From assembly GCA_019454225.1 (NCBI GenBank), contig CP075370.1, positions 1,354,001 to 1,418,000 of the forward strand: a stretch of 64,000 nucleotides of DNA, in the 5' to 3' direction. The DNA is from Paracoccaceae bacterium. Lineage in GTDB: Bacteria; Pseudomonadota; Alphaproteobacteria; Rhodobacterales; Rhodobacteraceae. Of the stretch, positions 34,644-44,278 are shown piece by piece (the stretch's first letter is position 1; every line of letters starts with the position of its first letter). Below the pieces are notes generated by a model. It was not told the DNA's origin. It did no database searches and worked only from the letters and a program-made list of their open reading frames with translations. A program made the translations under genes and the position numbers.

Positions 34644-35783
34644 ATGAGTTTCCTCGAATACCGCGTCAAGATGGTGCCGACGGGCCTGCGCAAGGTCCTC
34701 TATGTGAACTGGCCCCTGGTGCTGCTGCTGGCGGCGGTCGCCTCGGTCGGGTTCCTGATGCTCTATTCGGTGGCGGGCGGGCGGCTGCATGTCTGGGCCG
34801 AGCCGCAGATGAAGCGCTTTGCCTTCGGCCTGGCGGTGATGTTCGCGGTGGCCTTCGTGCCGATCTGGTTCTGGCGCAACATCTCGGGCCTGGCCTATGG
34901 CCTGTCGCTGCTGCTGCTGCTGGCGGTGGAATTCTTCGGTGTCGTGGGCATGGGCGCGCAGCGCTGGATCGACATGGGCTTCATGCGGCTTCAGCCGTCG
35001 GAACTGATGAAGATCACGCTCGTGATGATGCTGGCGGCCTATTACGACTGGCTGGACGTGAAGAAGACGTCGCGCCCGCTCTATGTCGCGATCCCGCTGT
35101 TCCTGATCCTGCTGCCCGCCGGGCTGACGCTGATCCAGCCCGACCTCGGGACCGGCCTGCTGATCGCCATCGGCGGCGGCATCGTGATGTTCTGCGCCGG
35201 GGTCCACTGGCTCTACTTCGCGGTGGTCATCGGCATGGGCGCCGCGGCGGTCTCGGCGGTGTTCCTGTCGCGCGGCAGCGAATGGCAACTGCTGAAGGAC
35301 TATCAGTACCGCCGCATCGACACCTTCCTCGATCCCGCCAACGATCCGCTCGGGGCGGGCTATCACATCAGCCAGGCCAAGATCGCGCTGGGATCGGGCG
35401 GCTGGACCGGGCGTGGCTACATGCAGGGCACGCAGAGCCGCCTGAACTTCCTGCCCGAGAAGCACACCGACTTCATCTTCACCACCCTGGCCGAGGAGTT
35501 CGGCTTCGTGGGCGGCTTCTCGCTGCTGGTGCTCTATGTGCTGATCATCGGGTTCTGCATCGTCGCGGCGATGCAGAACAAGGACCGGTTCTCGTCGCTG
35601 GTCACGCTCGGCATCGCCGCCACCTTCTTCCTGTACTTCGCCATCAACATGCTGATGGTCATGGGACTGGCGCCGGTGGTCGGCGTGCCGCTGCCGCTGG
35701 TCAGCTATGGCGGGTCCTCGATGCTGGTGCTGCTGGCCGCCTTCGGGATCGTGCAAAGCGCGCATGTCCACAGGCCGCGCTAG
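34644..35783 (+). CDS. rodA: Peptidoglycan polymerase RodA (SEDS family)
   Basis: 379 residues, about ten membrane helices. SEDS signatures: GAQRWIDMGFMRLQPSELMK, GAGYHISQAKIALGSGGWTG and LPEKHTDFIFTTLAEEFGF, which contains the catalytic Asp, plus PLVSYGGSSM near the end. RodA polymerises lipid II for side-wall growth with PBP2. It begins 8 bases after mrdA and closes the elongation cluster. Confidence 0.96.
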   Translation: MSFLEYRVKMVPTGLRKVLYVNWPLVLLLAAVASVGFLMLYSVAGGRLHVWAEPQMKRFAFGLAVMFAVAFVPIWFWRNISGLAYGLSLLLLLAVEFFGVVGMGAQRWIDMGFMRLQPSELMKITLVMMLAAYYDWLDVKKTSRPLYVAIPLFLILLPAGLTLIQPDLGTGLLIAIGGGIVMFCAGVHWLYFAVVIGMGAAAVSAVFLSRGSEWQLLKDYQYRRIDTFLDPANDPLGAGYHISQAKIALGSGGWTGRGYMQGTQSRLNFLPEKHTDFIFTTLAEEFGFVGGFSLLVLYVLIIGFCIVAAMQNKDRFSSLVTLGIAATFFLYFAINMLMVMGLAPVVGVPLPLVSYGGSSMLVLLAAFGIVQSAHVHRPR

Positions 35784-35812
35784 CGGCACGAACCGGAAAG
35801 GCTGTTCCTCCC

Positions 35813-36751
35813 GTGATCACCGTCCTCTTTGCCGCCGACCGCGACCTCTGGCCCCATTACGCCCCGCCCCTGCGGCAGGCGCTGGACGAGGCGGGGATCG
35901 CCGCGGATGTCGTGACCGAGGCCGACCCCGCCACGGTCGACTATATCGTGTTCTCGCCGGGCGGCACGGTGCAGGATTTCCGGCCCTACACGCGCACCCG
36001 GGCGGTGCTGAACCTGTGGGCCGGGGTCGAGCGGGTCGTGCAGAACGACACGCTGACCCAGCCGCTGTGCCGGATGGTCGACCCCGCGATGACCGACAGC
36101 ATGGCCGAATGGGTGGCCGCGCATGTGCTGCGGCACCATCTGGGCACCGATGTGCACGTGCGGGGGCAGGATGGCGTCTGGCGGCATGACAAGGCCGCCC
36201 GCCCGCCGCTTGCCCCCGAACGCCCCGTCACCATCCTTGGCCTGGGCGAGTTGGGGCGGGCCTGCGCGCGGGTGCTCGCGCCCTTCGGATTTCCCCTGAC
36301 CGGGTGGAGCCGCAGCCCCGCCGAGGTGCCGGGGATGCGCTGCCTGTCGAGCCCCGGCGGGCTGGATGCGGCGCTGCGCGGCGCCGCGATGGTGATCCTG
36401 CTGGTGCCGCGCACGCCGCAGACCGAGAACATCCTGAACGCCCGAACCCTGGCCCTGCTGGCCCCCGGCGCCTTCGTCATCAATCCCGGCCGAGGGCCGC
36501 TGATCGACGACGACGCCCTGCTGGCGGCGCTCGACAGCGGGCATGTCGCGCATGCCACGCTCGACGTGTTCCGGCAGGAACCGCTGCCGCCCGACCATCC
36601 GTTCTGGGCGCATCCCCGCGTCACCGTCACCCCGCATGTCGCCGCCTACACGCGGCCCGAGACGGCAAGCCGCGTGATCGCGCAGAACATCGTGCGGGGG
36701 CAGGCGGGGTTGCCGTTCCTGCATCTGGTGGACCGCGCGCGGGGCTATTGA
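35813..36751 (+). CDS. ghrA: D-2-hydroxyacid dehydrogenase, glyoxylate/hydroxypyruvate reductase A-like
   Basis: 312 residues, the same length as E. coli GhrA, from a GTG at 35813. NAD(P)-binding loop ILGLGELGRACARVLAPFG, substrate-binding Arg in INPGRGPLIDDDAL and catalytic His in VTVTPHVAAYTR. It reduces glyoxylate and hydroxypyruvate. The gene begins 29 bases after rodA and may be read through from the elongation operon, though the functions are unrelated. The exact substrate is inferred from family resemblance. Confidence 0.87.
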   Translation: MITVLFAADRDLWPHYAPPLRQALDEAGIAADVVTEADPATVDYIVFSPGGTVQDFRPYTRTRAVLNLWAGVERVVQNDTLTQPLCRMVDPAMTDSMAEWVAAHVLRHHLGTDVHVRGQDGVWRHDKAARPPLAPERPVTILGLGELGRACARVLAPFGFPLTGWSRSPAEVPGMRCLSSPGGLDAALRGAAMVILLVPRTPQTENILNARTLALLAPGAFVINPGRGPLIDDDALLAALDSGHVAHATLDVFRQEPLPPDHPFWAHPRVTVTPHVAAYTRPETASRVIAQNIVRGQAGLPFLHLVDRARGY

Positions 36752-36770
36752 CCCGCGCGCCGTCGCCGGC

Positions 36771-37757
36771 TCACCGGATCGCGTCGCTGCAACGGAAGAA
36801 CGCGTCCAGTGCCGCCTTGCTGCCGTAGAGGCCGCGTTCGAGGATGATGCCGGGGCCCTGGAACGATACTTGCGTGGCGTTCTGGAACGAATCGTCGATC
36901 AGCCCCGGCCCGTCCATGCGGCCTTCGGTAATCCGGCCCCAGGCCCGGCCGTCGCGGCCCTCGATGATCTCGACATCGTGGGGCGTCGGGGTGTCGCCCG
37001 GCCCGAAACTGACCATGACGGCGACGCGCGCGCCGGGGCCGCCCATCGGGCCGTTGTCGCTGAAGTCGATGTAGGAATTGTCGCGGTCGATCTCGAACCG
37101 CAGCGTCGGCTGCACCGTGTCCTGGGCTTCGCAAGCCAGCACCCGGCCGTCCGCCCGGATCTCGTTGATGACCCAGTCGCCCGCGACGGCCACGCGGGTC
37201 AGCGTCGTTTCCGAAGGCTCGGCCGCACCGGCCGACAGGGGGCCCGGCTGTGCCATGCACTCCTCGACCTTCAGGATCGCCGCCGCGCTGCCGGACAGCA
37301 TGAAGTCATAGTCGCCCCGGCCCAGGCCCAGGATCGCCTCGCGCCCCTGCCGCAGACCGTCCAGTTCGGCCATGCCCAGCCAGGCGATCGTCCAGCCCCC
37401 GACCGCGGTTCCGGAGGCATGGTCGGACCCGCGGCCGTAGCCCTGCCCCGACCCCAGGCCGTCGACACGCAGCGTCCCCTCCCATTCGGGGGTCGAAGCG
37501 ACCGGCACGGCCAGTTGCCATTGCATCCCGTCCCAGCCGAGCCGATGGGCCGCACCGTCGCTGCGGACGGCTTCGGCAAAGCAATAGGCAGGGCCCGAGG
37601 GTGCGCGCGCGGCAAATACGTTCCAGCCGCGCGCCTCGCCATAGAAGGTCTCCTGTCCTGCCAGGGCCACGATGTCATAGCCGCCGTAGACGTTGTTCTG
37701 GGCTGCGGCCGGCACGGCGGCGCAGACGACAATCGCCGCGAGTCTTGGGATGTGCAT
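36771..37757 (-). CDS. Exported protein of unknown function
   Basis: 328 residues with a signal peptide (MHIPRLAAIVVCAAVPAAA). I do not recognise the family. Visible features: a Trp- and Gly-rich first half (GWDGMQWQLAVPV, GTAVGGWTIAWLGMAEL), the segment DYDFMLSGSAAAILKVEECM, loosely like the end of IalB-type domains, and a second half with RFEIDRDNSYIDFSDNGPMG. Cysteines near 60, 170 and 212 could form disulfides. The ATG at 37757 fits the signal peptide and an AAGGTGGA ribosome site; GTG at 37766 is possible. It converges with ghrA. Confidence 0.65.
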   Translation of the reverse strand: MHIPRLAAIVVCAAVPAAAQNNVYGGYDIVALAGQETFYGEARGWNVFAARAPSGPAYCFAEAVRSDGAAHRLGWDGMQWQLAVPVASTPEWEGTLRVDGLGSGQGYGRGSDHASGTAVGGWTIAWLGMAELDGLRQGREAILGLGRGDYDFMLSGSAAAILKVEECMAQPGPLSAGAAEPSETTLTRVAVAGDWVINEIRADGRVLACEAQDTVQPTLRFEIDRDNSYIDFSDNGPMGGPGARVAVMVSFGPGDTPTPHDVEIIEGRDGRAWGRITEGRMDGPGLIDDSFQNATQVSFQGPGIILERGLYGSKAALDAFFRCSDAIR

Positions 37758-37933
37758 GGGTTCCACCTTTGCGTGGCGTCAACACTGCCGCTCCGCCGGC
37801 AACCGCCACGCCGCGAACCTATGGCGAATGTCGCGCGCCGCACAAGTGGCGGCACCTCGCCCTGCCTGCCTCCGGCATGGTGCGTGTCGCGGACGGAACA
37901 GACAGCACGCGCGGCGCTCGGCACCACGGCGGC

Positions 37934-38809
37934 ATGCGGTATGGCACGGGTGTCCTTCTTGTTCTTGCGGCGGCAACGCTCTGGTCGCTGATCGCCATCG
38001 CGATCCGGCTGGTGGACGAGGCCGATACCTGGGCGGTGCTGTTCTGGCGCTCGGCCGGGATGATCCCGGCGCTGGTCCTGCTGATTCTCTGGCGGTCGGG
38101 GGGGCGGCTGGTCGGCCCGATGCGCGCCACCGGGCTGGCCGGGCTGGTGGGGGGCTTCGGGCTGGTGCTGGCCTTCGCAGGGGCGATCTTTGCCATCCGC
38201 ACCACCACCGTTGCCAATGCGGTGTTCCTGTTCGCCGCCTCGCCGTTCCTTGCCGCCATCCTCGGCCGGCTGATCCTGCGCGAGACGGTCCGGCCGGCCA
38301 CCTGGGGGGCCATCGCGCTGGCCGGGGCCGGCATGTTCCTGATGGTGCGCGAGGGGCTCAGCCTCGGCATGGGTCTTGGCAACGCCGCGGCGCTGGCCTC
38401 GGCGCTGGGCTTCGCGCTGTTCACGCTGGCGCTGCGCTGGGGGCGGCTGGCCGACATGTTCCCGATGATCCTGCTCGGCGCGCTGATGTCGATCGGGGTG
38501 GCGGCCGTGGTGTCGGCGGCGCAGGGCGGCACCCTGGCCGTGCCGCTGCGCGACATCGCGATCAGCGCCGGTGCGGGTGTGGTGCTGCTGACCTTCGGCA
38601 TGGCGCTCTACACGGCGGGCAGCCGGGTGGTGCCTGCCGCCGAACTCACGCTGCTGTCGATGATCGAGGTGCTGCTGGCGCCGGTCTGGGCCTGGGTGCT
38701 GCTGGCCGAGGGCGCCACGCCCGCCACGCTTCTGGGCGGCGGGGTGGTGCTGACGGCGGTTGCCTTCAACGCGCTGTCCGGCCTTGCCGCGCGGCCTGCC
38801 CGAATCTGA
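37934..38809 (+). CDS. EamA/DMT family transporter
   Basis: 291 residues, ten hydrophobic helices in two EamA repeats. The first begins GVLLVLAAATLWSLIAIAIR; the second covers about 147-282 and includes AGSRVVPAAELTLLSMIEVLLAPVW (split over residues about 229-253), the conserved helix 9 segment. Members export amino acids or other metabolites. The substrate is unknown. It lies just upstream of the glutamine-synthetase-like gene and might export or import its substrate; that is a guess from position. Confidence 0.87.
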   Translation: MRYGTGVLLVLAAATLWSLIAIAIRLVDEADTWAVLFWRSAGMIPALVLLILWRSGGRLVGPMRATGLAGLVGGFGLVLAFAGAIFAIRTTTVANAVFLFAASPFLAAILGRLILRETVRPATWGAIALAGAGMFLMVREGLSLGMGLGNAAALASALGFALFTLALRWGRLADMFPMILLGALMSIGVAAVVSAAQGGTLAVPLRDIAISAGAGVVLLTFGMALYTAGSRVVPAAELTLLSMIEVLLAPVWAWVLLAEGATPATLLGGGVVLTAVAFNALSGLAARPARI

Positions 38810-38909
38810 TCAAATCACCCGCTGCGGCCTCTGGCGGGCGCCCCGTGCCTTGTGCAAGATGCGGGGCGGGGACGAACCGACCAGGGACACGACAAGGGGG
38901 ATGCGCGAC

Positions 38910-40289
38910 ATGCCGGGGACGATGACGCTGGAAGCGCTGCGCGAGGCGGTGGGCAAGGGCACGATCGACACGGTGCTGGTCGCCGGGATCGACATGCAGG
39001 GTCGTCTGATGGGCAAGCGGTTCCACGCGGCGCATTTCGTCGACAACCACGAAGAGACGCATTGCTGCGACTACCTGCTGGCCATCGACATGGAGATGAA
39101 CCCCGTTCCGGGCTACAAGTCGGCCAGCTGGGAAAAGGGCTATGGCGACTATGTCATGAAGCCCGACCTCGCCACCCTGCGCCCGCTGCCCTGGCTGCCG
39201 GGCACCGCGCTTGTGCTGTGCGACCTGCTGGACCATCACACCCATGCCGAGGTGGCCGTCAGCCCGCGCGCGATCCTGAAGCGCCAGGTGGCCCGCGCGC
39301 GCGCGCTCGGCTTTGACGCGATGATGGCGACCGAACTGGAGTTCTACATCTTCGAGAACAGCTACGAGGGTCTGCGCGACAGCCTGCGCGACCATGGCGC
39401 GATCACCGGCCTGCGTCCGGTCAGCGCCTACAACGAGGATTACCACCTGTTCCAGACCACCAAGGAGGAAGAGGTGCTGCGCGCCGTGCGGAACGGCCTC
39501 TACGGCGCCGGCGTGCCCGTCGAATGCACCAAGGGCGAGGCCGACGCAGGCCAGGCCGAGGTCAACGTGCGCTATTCCGACGCGCTCGACACCGCCGACA
39601 ACCACACGATCACCAAGACCGCCGTCAAGGAAATCGCCTGGTCCAGGGGCCGCAGCGTCACCTTCATGGCCAAGTACGACCACCGCAAGGCCGGGTCGTC
39701 CAGCCATATCCATCAGTCGCTCTGGACGCTGGATGGCAAGCCCGCGTTCCGCGACGAAGCCGATGCGCATGGCATGTCGGCCACGATGAAGCAGTTTCTC
39801 GCCGGGCAACTGGCCCATGCCGAGGAACTGGCGGCCTTCCTGGCCCCCTATGTCAACAGCTACAAGCGCTTCTGCGTGGGGCTCTTCGCCCCCACCAAGG
39901 CGGTCTGGAGCCGCGACAACCGCACCGCGGGGTTCCGCGTCTGCGGCGAGGGGACCCGGGGCATCCGCATCGAATGCCGCATCGGCGGGGCCGACCTGAA
40001 CCCCTATCTCGCCTGCGCCGGCCTGCTGGCGGCCGGACTGGCGGGGATCGAGGGCAACTATGCGCTCGAACCCGAACAGCGCGGCGACATGTATTCGGCA
40101 ACCGGCATCCGCGAAATCCCCAGGACCCTGCGCGAGGCCGCCGACCGGCTGGACGGCTCGTCGATGCTGCGCGCCGCGCTCGGCGACGCGGTGGTGGACC
40201 ACTACGCCCACGCCGCCCGCTGGGAGATCGCCGAGACCGATCGCGTGGTCACCGATTTCGAACTGGCGCGGCTTCTGGAACGCGCCTGA
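38910..40289 (+). CDS. Glutamine synthetase family ligase (gamma-glutamyl-amine type), second copy
   Basis: 459 residues. Motifs: ELEFYIFE, QAEVNVRYSDALD, SSSHIHQSLW, NSYKRFCVG, DNRTAGFRVCG and RIECRIGGADLNPYLACAG. The opening IDTVLVAGIDMQGRLMGKRF marks the catabolic glutamine-synthetase-like group rather than GlnA. ATG at 38910 has AAGGGGG 9 bases upstream; 38901 and 38922 are alternatives. Followed by an aldehyde dehydrogenase and an alcohol dehydrogenase, it probably gamma-glutamylates an amine or amino alcohol for breakdown, as PuuA does in putrescine catabolism. Substrate inferred only broadly. Confidence 0.86.
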   Translation: MPGTMTLEALREAVGKGTIDTVLVAGIDMQGRLMGKRFHAAHFVDNHEETHCCDYLLAIDMEMNPVPGYKSASWEKGYGDYVMKPDLATLRPLPWLPGTALVLCDLLDHHTHAEVAVSPRAILKRQVARARALGFDAMMATELEFYIFENSYEGLRDSLRDHGAITGLRPVSAYNEDYHLFQTTKEEEVLRAVRNGLYGAGVPVECTKGEADAGQAEVNVRYSDALDTADNHTITKTAVKEIAWSRGRSVTFMAKYDHRKAGSSSHIHQSLWTLDGKPAFRDEADAHGMSATMKQFLAGQLAHAEELAAFLAPYVNSYKRFCVGLFAPTKAVWSRDNRTAGFRVCGEGTRGIRIECRIGGADLNPYLACAGLLAAGLAGIEGNYALEPEQRGDMYSATGIREIPRTLREAADRLDGSSMLRAALGDAVVDHYAHAARWEIAETDRVVTDFELARLLERA

Positions 40290-40366
40290 TACCGGGTGCG
40301 TGCGCCAGGCACGCACCGCCCCTGCAACGGCGCGCGCCGCCGCGCGCCACACCCGGACGGAACCCC

Positions 40367-41752
40367 ATGAAACCCATCCAGCTGATCTCACCCGTGGACG
40401 GCAGCATCTATGCCGAACGCATGCCCCTGACCCCCGAGGCCGCCGCCGCCGCCGTGGCCCGTGCCAGGGCCGCGCAGCCCGCCTGGGCGGCGCTGCCGCT
40501 GGCCGACCGGATTGCCCGCGTCAGGGCGGGCGTCGAGGCGCTGAACGCGATGAAGCCCGAGGTCGTCCCAGAACTCGCCTGGCAGATGGGCCGCCCGACC
40601 CGCTATGGCGGCGAATTCGGCGGGGTGAACGAACGCACGGCCTACATGTCGGGCATCGCCGAGGCTGCGCTGGCCCCCATGGTGGCCGAGGACAGCGACC
40701 GTTTCCGCCGCCTGATCGCACGCGAACCCGTCGGCGTCGTTTTTGTCGTGGCGCCGTGGAACTACCCCTACCTGACCGCCATCAACACCATCGTGCCCGC
40801 GCTGATCGCGGGCAATTCCGTGGTGCTGAAACATGCGTCCCAGACCCTGCTGGCGGGCGACCGGCTGGCGCAGGCGTTCCACGCCGGCGGCGTGCCGGAT
40901 GACGTGTTCCAGAACATCGTGCTCGACCACGCCACCACCGAAGGGCTGATCGCCGCGCGGTCCTTCGGCTTTGTCAACTTCACCGGCTCGGTGGCCGGGG
41001 GCGCCGCCATCGAACGCGCGGCAGCGGGCACCTTCACGCCGCTCGGTCTCGAACTCGGCGGCAAGGACCCGGGGCTGGTGCTGCCCGACGCCGATCTCGA
41101 CGCGGCGGTCGACAGCCTGATGGACGGCGCCTTCTACAACGCCGGGCAATGCTGCTGCGGGATCGAGCGGGTCTATGTGCACCGGTCGATGTTCGACAGC
41201 TTCGTCGAGAAGTCGGTGGCCTGGGTCGGCCAGCTGCGCCTCGGCAACCCGCTGGATGCCGCCACCACCCTCGGTCCGATGGCCAACCGCCGCTTTGCCG
41301 CCGTGGTGCGCGCCCAGACGGCCGAGGCCATCGCCGCCGGTGCCCGGCCCCTGATCGACCCCGCCAACCACCCCGCCGATGACGGCGGCGCCTACCTGGC
41401 CCCGCAGATCCTCGTCGACGTCGACCATTCGATGCGGGTGATGCGCGAGGAATCCTTCGGCCCGGTCGTCGGCATCATGCCCTATTCCACCGAATCCGAG
41501 GCGATCGCCCTGATGAACGATTCGCCCTACGGGCTGACCTGCTCGGTCTGGACGGCCGATCCCGAACGCGCGGCCGCGATCGGCGCGCAGGTGGAAACCG
41601 GCACCGTGTTCATGAACCGCTGCGACTATCTCGACCCCGCGCTGACCTGGACGGGCGTCAAGGACACCGGGCGCGGCACCTCGCTGTCGCATCTGGGGTT
41701 CCAGTCGGTCACGCGCGCCAAATCCTACCATCTGAAGAAGGTGACGAAATGA
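40367..41752 (+). CDS. NAD(P)-dependent aldehyde dehydrogenase
   Basis: 461 residues. Cofactor loop VVAPWNYPYLTAINTIVPAL, NFTGSVAGGAAIERA, general-base Glu in LELGGKDPG and catalytic Cys in NAGQCCCGIERVYVH. The rest follows the ALDH superfamily, ending at SFGPVVG and SPYGLTCSVWT. It oxidises an aldehyde to an acid; in this context probably the product of the neighbouring alcohol dehydrogenase. It overlaps the alcohol dehydrogenase gene by 4 bases. Confidence 0.92.
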   Translation: MKPIQLISPVDGSIYAERMPLTPEAAAAAVARARAAQPAWAALPLADRIARVRAGVEALNAMKPEVVPELAWQMGRPTRYGGEFGGVNERTAYMSGIAEAALAPMVAEDSDRFRRLIAREPVGVVFVVAPWNYPYLTAINTIVPALIAGNSVVLKHASQTLLAGDRLAQAFHAGGVPDDVFQNIVLDHATTEGLIAARSFGFVNFTGSVAGGAAIERAAAGTFTPLGLELGGKDPGLVLPDADLDAAVDSLMDGAFYNAGQCCCGIERVYVHRSMFDSFVEKSVAWVGQLRLGNPLDAATTLGPMANRRFAAVVRAQTAEAIAAGARPLIDPANHPADDGGAYLAPQILVDVDHSMRVMREESFGPVVGIMPYSTESEAIALMNDSPYGLTCSVWTADPERAAAIGAQVETGTVFMNRCDYLDPALTWTGVKDTGRGTSLSHLGFQSVTRAKSYHLKKVTK

Positions 41753-42894
41753 AGCTCAAGGCCAACTGGTCCTATCCCACGGCCGTGAAATTCGGCGCGG
41801 GCCGCATCGCGGAACTGGCCGACCACTGCAAGGCGGCGGGCATCGCGCGGCCGCTGCTGGTCACCGACCGCGGGCTTGCCGCCCTGCCCATCGCCGCCCG
41901 CGCGCTCGACGTGCTGGAAGGCGGCGGGCTGGGCCGCGCGATGTTCTCGGGGGTCGACGCCAACCCGACCGACCGCAACATGGCCGAGGGGCTCGCGGCC
42001 TACCGCGCGGGCGGCCATGACGGTGTCGTGGCCTTCGGCGGCGGTTCGGCGCTCGATCTCGGCAAGATGATCGCGCTGATGGTCGACCAGCCGGTCAGCG
42101 TCTGGGAGCTTGAGGACGTGGGCGACTGGTGGACGCGCGCCAACCCCGCGACCATCGCCCCCGTCATCGCCGTGCCCACCACCGCGGGCACCGGGTCCGA
42201 GGTGGGGCGCGCGGGCGTGCTGACCAATTCGGCCGACCACGTGAAGAAGGTGATCTTCCACCCCAAGCTGATGCCCGTGGTCACCATCTGCGACCCCGAG
42301 CTGACCGTCGGGATGCCCAGGTTCATTACCGCCGGAACCGGCATGGATGCCTTCGCGCATTGCCTCGAAGCCTACAGCAGCACCTATTTCCACCCGATGA
42401 GCCAGGGCATCGCCCTGGAGGGGCTGCGGCTGGTCAACGACTACCTGCCGCGCGCCTACGACACCCCCGACGACCTCGAGGCGCGGGGCCAGATGATGGC
42501 CGCCGCCGCCATGGGTGCCGTGGCCTTCCAGAAGGGCCTGGGCGCGATCCACGCGCTCAGCCATCCGGTCGGCGCGCTCTACAACACCCACCACGGCACC
42601 ACCAATGCCGTGGTCATGCCCATGGTGCTCGATTTCAACCGCCCGCTGGTCGAGGACCGGCTGGCCCGCGCCGCCGACTACCTCGGCATCCGTGGCGGGT
42701 TCGACGGGTTCCGCGACCGCGTGATGGAACTGCGCGCGATGTTCGGCATTCCGACCGGGCTCGCCGCCATGGGCGTCAGGGCGGCCGATCTCGACCGGCT
42801 GACGGCGATGGCGCTTGCCGATCCCACGGCGGGCGGCAACCCGCGCGAGATGACGGCGGAAAACACCCGCGCGCTGTTCGAGGCCTGCCTCTAG
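41749..42894 (+). CDS. Iron-containing alcohol dehydrogenase (group III)
   Basis: 381 residues. NAD-binding VVAFGGGSALDLGKMIAL and the PTTAGTGSEVGRAGV loop; metal ligands are expected from the Asp and His in GTGMDAFAHCLEAY and the histidines of AIHALSHPVGALYNTHHG. It interconverts an alcohol and an aldehyde. Overlap with the aldehyde dehydrogenase suggests channelling alcohol to aldehyde to acid. The hairpin at 42901 may end this operon. Confidence 0.93.
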   Translation: MKLKANWSYPTAVKFGAGRIAELADHCKAAGIARPLLVTDRGLAALPIAARALDVLEGGGLGRAMFSGVDANPTDRNMAEGLAAYRAGGHDGVVAFGGGSALDLGKMIALMVDQPVSVWELEDVGDWWTRANPATIAPVIAVPTTAGTGSEVGRAGVLTNSADHVKKVIFHPKLMPVVTICDPELTVGMPRFITAGTGMDAFAHCLEAYSSTYFHPMSQGIALEGLRLVNDYLPRAYDTPDDLEARGQMMAAAAMGAVAFQKGLGAIHALSHPVGALYNTHHGTTNAVVMPMVLDFNRPLVEDRLARAADYLGIRGGFDGFRDRVMELRAMFGIPTGLAAMGVRAADLDRLTAMALADPTAGGNPREMTAENTRALFEACL

Positions 42895-42900
42895 GCGGGC

Positions 42901-42920
42901 GGGGGCGCCTGCGCGCCCCC
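42901..42920 (+). terminator. Hairpin after the alcohol dehydrogenase gene
   Basis: GGGGGCGC (42901-42908) and GCGCCCCC (42913-42920) form a perfect 8-bp stem 6 bases after the stop codon. It has no T tract, so termination may be partial. Confidence 0.5.
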
Positions 42921-42942
42921 TCCACCCCCCGGTGCGGGCAGG

Positions 42943-44259
42943 ATGAACACCCCCCGCGCCCCGGCCCTGCATCCCCTCCCGATTGGCCGATCCGCCATGC
43001 CGCTTCCGCCCGCAGCCCGTGCGCTCCAGACGACCGAGGTCGCCGTGATCGGCGCGGGCGTGATCGGCCTGACCGTCGCGCTGACCCTGGCGCGCGAAGG
43101 CCGCACCGTCGCGCTGATTGATCCCGAACCGCCCGGCTCGGGCGCCAGCCACGGCAACGCGGGCACCATCGCCGACTACGCCGTCAGCCCGGTCGGCACG
43201 CCGGATGTCCTGCGCGACCTGCCGCGCCTGCTGTTCGACCGCGACTCGCCCCTGGCGATCCATCGGCCCAGCCTTCTGCCGCTTGTCCCCTGGCTGCTGC
43301 GCTTTGCCCGGGCGTCGCTGCCCGGCCCGGCGCGGCGGGGGGCGCAAGCCCTGGCCGCCCTCCTGGCCGATGCGACCCCGATGTGGCGCGACCTGGCGGC
43401 GGGCATCGGTGCCGCTGGCCTGCTGCGCGACACCGGATGCCTGTATCTCTACGCCACCGAGGCCGAGGGTCGCGCCGCCGAACCCGGACTGGCCGCGCGG
43501 CGCGCCCTTGGCGTGGCGGTCGACCGGCTGACGCCCGATGCCCTGGCAGGGCTCGAACCCGGGCTGCCGCCGATGGCGGGGGGTGCTGCGTACTTTCCCG
43601 GCGCCGTGTCGCTGTCCGATCCCGGGGCCATGATGGCCGGGCTCGCGGCGGCCTGCCGTGCCGCCGGGGTCGAACAGGTCGTCGCCCGTGTCGAACATCT
43701 GGAACGCAACGCCACCGGCGTCGTGCTGAAGGGCCCGGGCTTCATCCGCACCGCCCGCCGCGTCGTCCTGGCGGCGGGGGCGCGGTCGCGCGCCCTGGCC
43801 CGGATGGCCGGTTCGCGCGTGCCGCTCGATGCCGAGCGCGGCTATCATCTCGAATGGGACATGCCCGCGCCGCGCCTCGGCCGCCCGGCCTGTCCGGTGG
43901 CGCGCGGGTTCTACCTCTGCCCAATGTCCGGGCGGCTGCGCGCCGCCGGGACGGTTGAACTCGGCGGCATCGGCGCGCCCCTCTCGCCGCACCGGCTGGC
44001 CCGGCTCGAAGCCGGGGTGCGCGCGCTGTTCCCCGATCTCGGCCCGCCCGACCGCACATGGATGGGCCTGCGCCCCTCGATCCCCGACAGCCTGCCGGTG
44101 ATCGGGCCGGCGGGCGGCGGGGCCGATGTGATCCTCGCCTTCGGCCATGGCCACATCGGGCTGACGCTGGCCCCGGCAACGGCCCGTGCGGTGGCCGCGA
44201 TGATCGCCGGCCGCGACCCCGGCCCGGCAGTGGAAGCCTGCCGCCCCGCGCGATTCTGA
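42943..44259 (+). CDS. FAD-dependent amine/amino acid oxidoreductase (DadA/DAO family)
   Basis: 438 residues. An N-terminal Rossmann motif VAVIGAGVIGLTVALTLARE with the acidic residue at the end of strand 2 (VALIDPE) and SGASHGNAG, as in DadA. The C-terminal GLRPSIPDSLPVIGPA and AFGHGHIGLTLAPATARAV complete the FAD site. It probably oxidises an amine or D-amino acid. The first ATG (42943) gives a long N-terminus; 42997 (MPLPPAAR) is also possible. It follows the ligase-dehydrogenase module in the same direction and could act on its gamma-glutamyl product, as PuuB does. Confidence 0.87.
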   Translation: MNTPRAPALHPLPIGRSAMPLPPAARALQTTEVAVIGAGVIGLTVALTLAREGRTVALIDPEPPGSGASHGNAGTIADYAVSPVGTPDVLRDLPRLLFDRDSPLAIHRPSLLPLVPWLLRFARASLPGPARRGAQALAALLADATPMWRDLAAGIGAAGLLRDTGCLYLYATEAEGRAAEPGLAARRALGVAVDRLTPDALAGLEPGLPPMAGGAAYFPGAVSLSDPGAMMAGLAAACRAAGVEQVVARVEHLERNATGVVLKGPGFIRTARRVVLAAGARSRALARMAGSRVPLDAERGYHLEWDMPAPRLGRPACPVARGFYLCPMSGRLRAAGTVELGGIGAPLSPHRLARLEAGVRALFPDLGPPDRTWMGLRPSIPDSLPVIGPAGGGADVILAFGHGHIGLTLAPATARAVAAMIAGRDPGPAVEACRPARF

Positions 44260-44278
44260 CCGGTCCGGCCGCCCGCCT

